Part shown: positions 63,486-64,000 of the stretch, piece by piece
Numbering within the stretch: the first letter of the stretch is position 1
Layout: every line of letters begins with the position of its first letter
DNA from: PUPG01 sp031323845
GTDB taxonomy: Bacteria > Bacteroidota > Bacteroidia > Bacteroidales > UBA7960
Length of the DNA stretch: 64,000 nt
Direction of reading: 5' to 3'
Assembly: GCA_031323845.1 (NCBI GenBank)
Contig: JAVIYP010000008.1
Span: forward strand, 5,447-69,446
Made by a program: the position numbers and the translations under genes
Notes under the pieces: model-generated
Told to the model about the DNA's origin: nothing
Seen by the model: only the letters and a program-made list of their open reading frames with translations
The model's database searches: none

Positions 63486-64000
63486 AAATTTTTCACTTTT
63501 CATTTTTCACTTAATCTGCTTTTGGCCTTTGGCTTTTAGCAAGATAATCTGCCTGAACCTTAATGCCCTGCAGGCAATATGGGTTGCATTCATTGCTTCG
63601 TTGCTACCATACCTTTTGCCCTACATGCAAAAGACAGGAGCTGAGTCACCATTTCCCTGCCTGGTGGCCTGCCCTGACGTCATGAATGGGCTTACCCTGA
63701 AGCCGGGAACGGATTTATTTCTTTCCAACATCTTTCATCTAATAACTATCTGTTTCAATGTTTATTAGTCGTTTGCGATTTGCAATAATTTAATGGTAAA
63801 ATTCCAAATCAATATGGTGATAATCGTCGAAAACTGTCTTTGTGTAACTCTGTGAAAACTCTGTGTGCCTCTGTGTAACAAAAAACATCACACAGGGTAC
63901 CACAGAGAAGACACAGAGTACCACAGAGAAGAAACACCTGTTTCGCCCATGCGGGGAGGCTCACAGAGACCACATTAATTACTGCCTTAATATATTTATT
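63486..64000 (-). repeat. Dispersed repeat, copy C, inverted relative to copy A and cut by the window edge
   Basis: Reverse complement of 16933-17515 with a few indels. Base 64000 corresponds to about 16933. Copy C has an extra stretch of about 50 bases near 63575-63625 and another of about 20 near 63680. The only open frames here encode peptides that also appear, mutated, in copy A. Confidence 0.85.

Overview
The window looks like a chromosomal piece of a Bacteroidota genome, probably Bacteroidales-like. Four things point there. A SusC/SusD pair is present. So are a MurF-alanine racemase fusion and a GldA-type ATPase. Promoter -7 boxes of the Bacteroidota form TAnnTTTG sit in front of many genes. 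Shine-Dalgarno sequences are scarce, and several genes start with TTG or GTG. No 16S rRNA or other species marker is present, so nothing finer than phylum/order can be claimed.

Layout. 1-13 kb is mostly housekeeping: lpdA (cut by the left edge), a phosphopantetheinyl transferase, ahcY, an outer-membrane barrel, yicC-gmk-nadD, metK, gldA, rsgA-dtd, and the lipid/ribosome operon DUF177-rpmF-plsX-fabH. 13-16.3 kb is one very large fused iron-sulfur/FAD oxidoreductase. 16.3-17.85 kb is gene-free and made of several repeat types. 17.9-30.4 kb holds a Rieske-like lipoprotein, a small membrane protein, a possible small RNA, greA, a HIT protein, ruvC, susC-susD, pdxA, murF-alr, a PabA/TrpG amidotransferase and ridA. 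comM (30.9-32.5 kb) lies between two inverted copies of a roughly 350-bp repeat. 33-41.5 kb encodes carboxynorspermidine synthesis, LapA, gpsA, an M28/PDZ peptidase, pyrB-pyrI and a cyclic-2,3-diphosphoglycerate-synthase-like GTPase. A histidine kinase with an NTF2-like sensor domain and the tmRNA gene follow.

43.9-48.5 kb is an uptake operon: a DUF4212-like small subunit with a large insertion, a sodium/solute symporter, a TPR protein and an outer-membrane porin. Nearby (49.8-52.3 kb) is a membrane Cache-PAS-CBS-DUF294 nucleotidyltransferase. This resembles the acetate-type symporter plus DUF294 neighbourhoods of Proteobacteria. An unrecognised polytopic membrane protein faces it.

54.1-60.7 kb (minus strand) is the most unusual locus. 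A STAS protein, two NMT1/THI5-type periplasmic binding proteins and two Cache-HAMP-SpoIIE phosphatases (one also carrying an anti-sigma-type kinase domain) are packed into one operon with no ABC permease or ATPase. I read it as a duplicated ligand-sensing partner-switching system in which binding proteins act as sensors. The right end has an M28 peptidase, an orphan WtpA/ModA-like lipoprotein, and a repeat block that is an inverted copy of the one at 17 kb.
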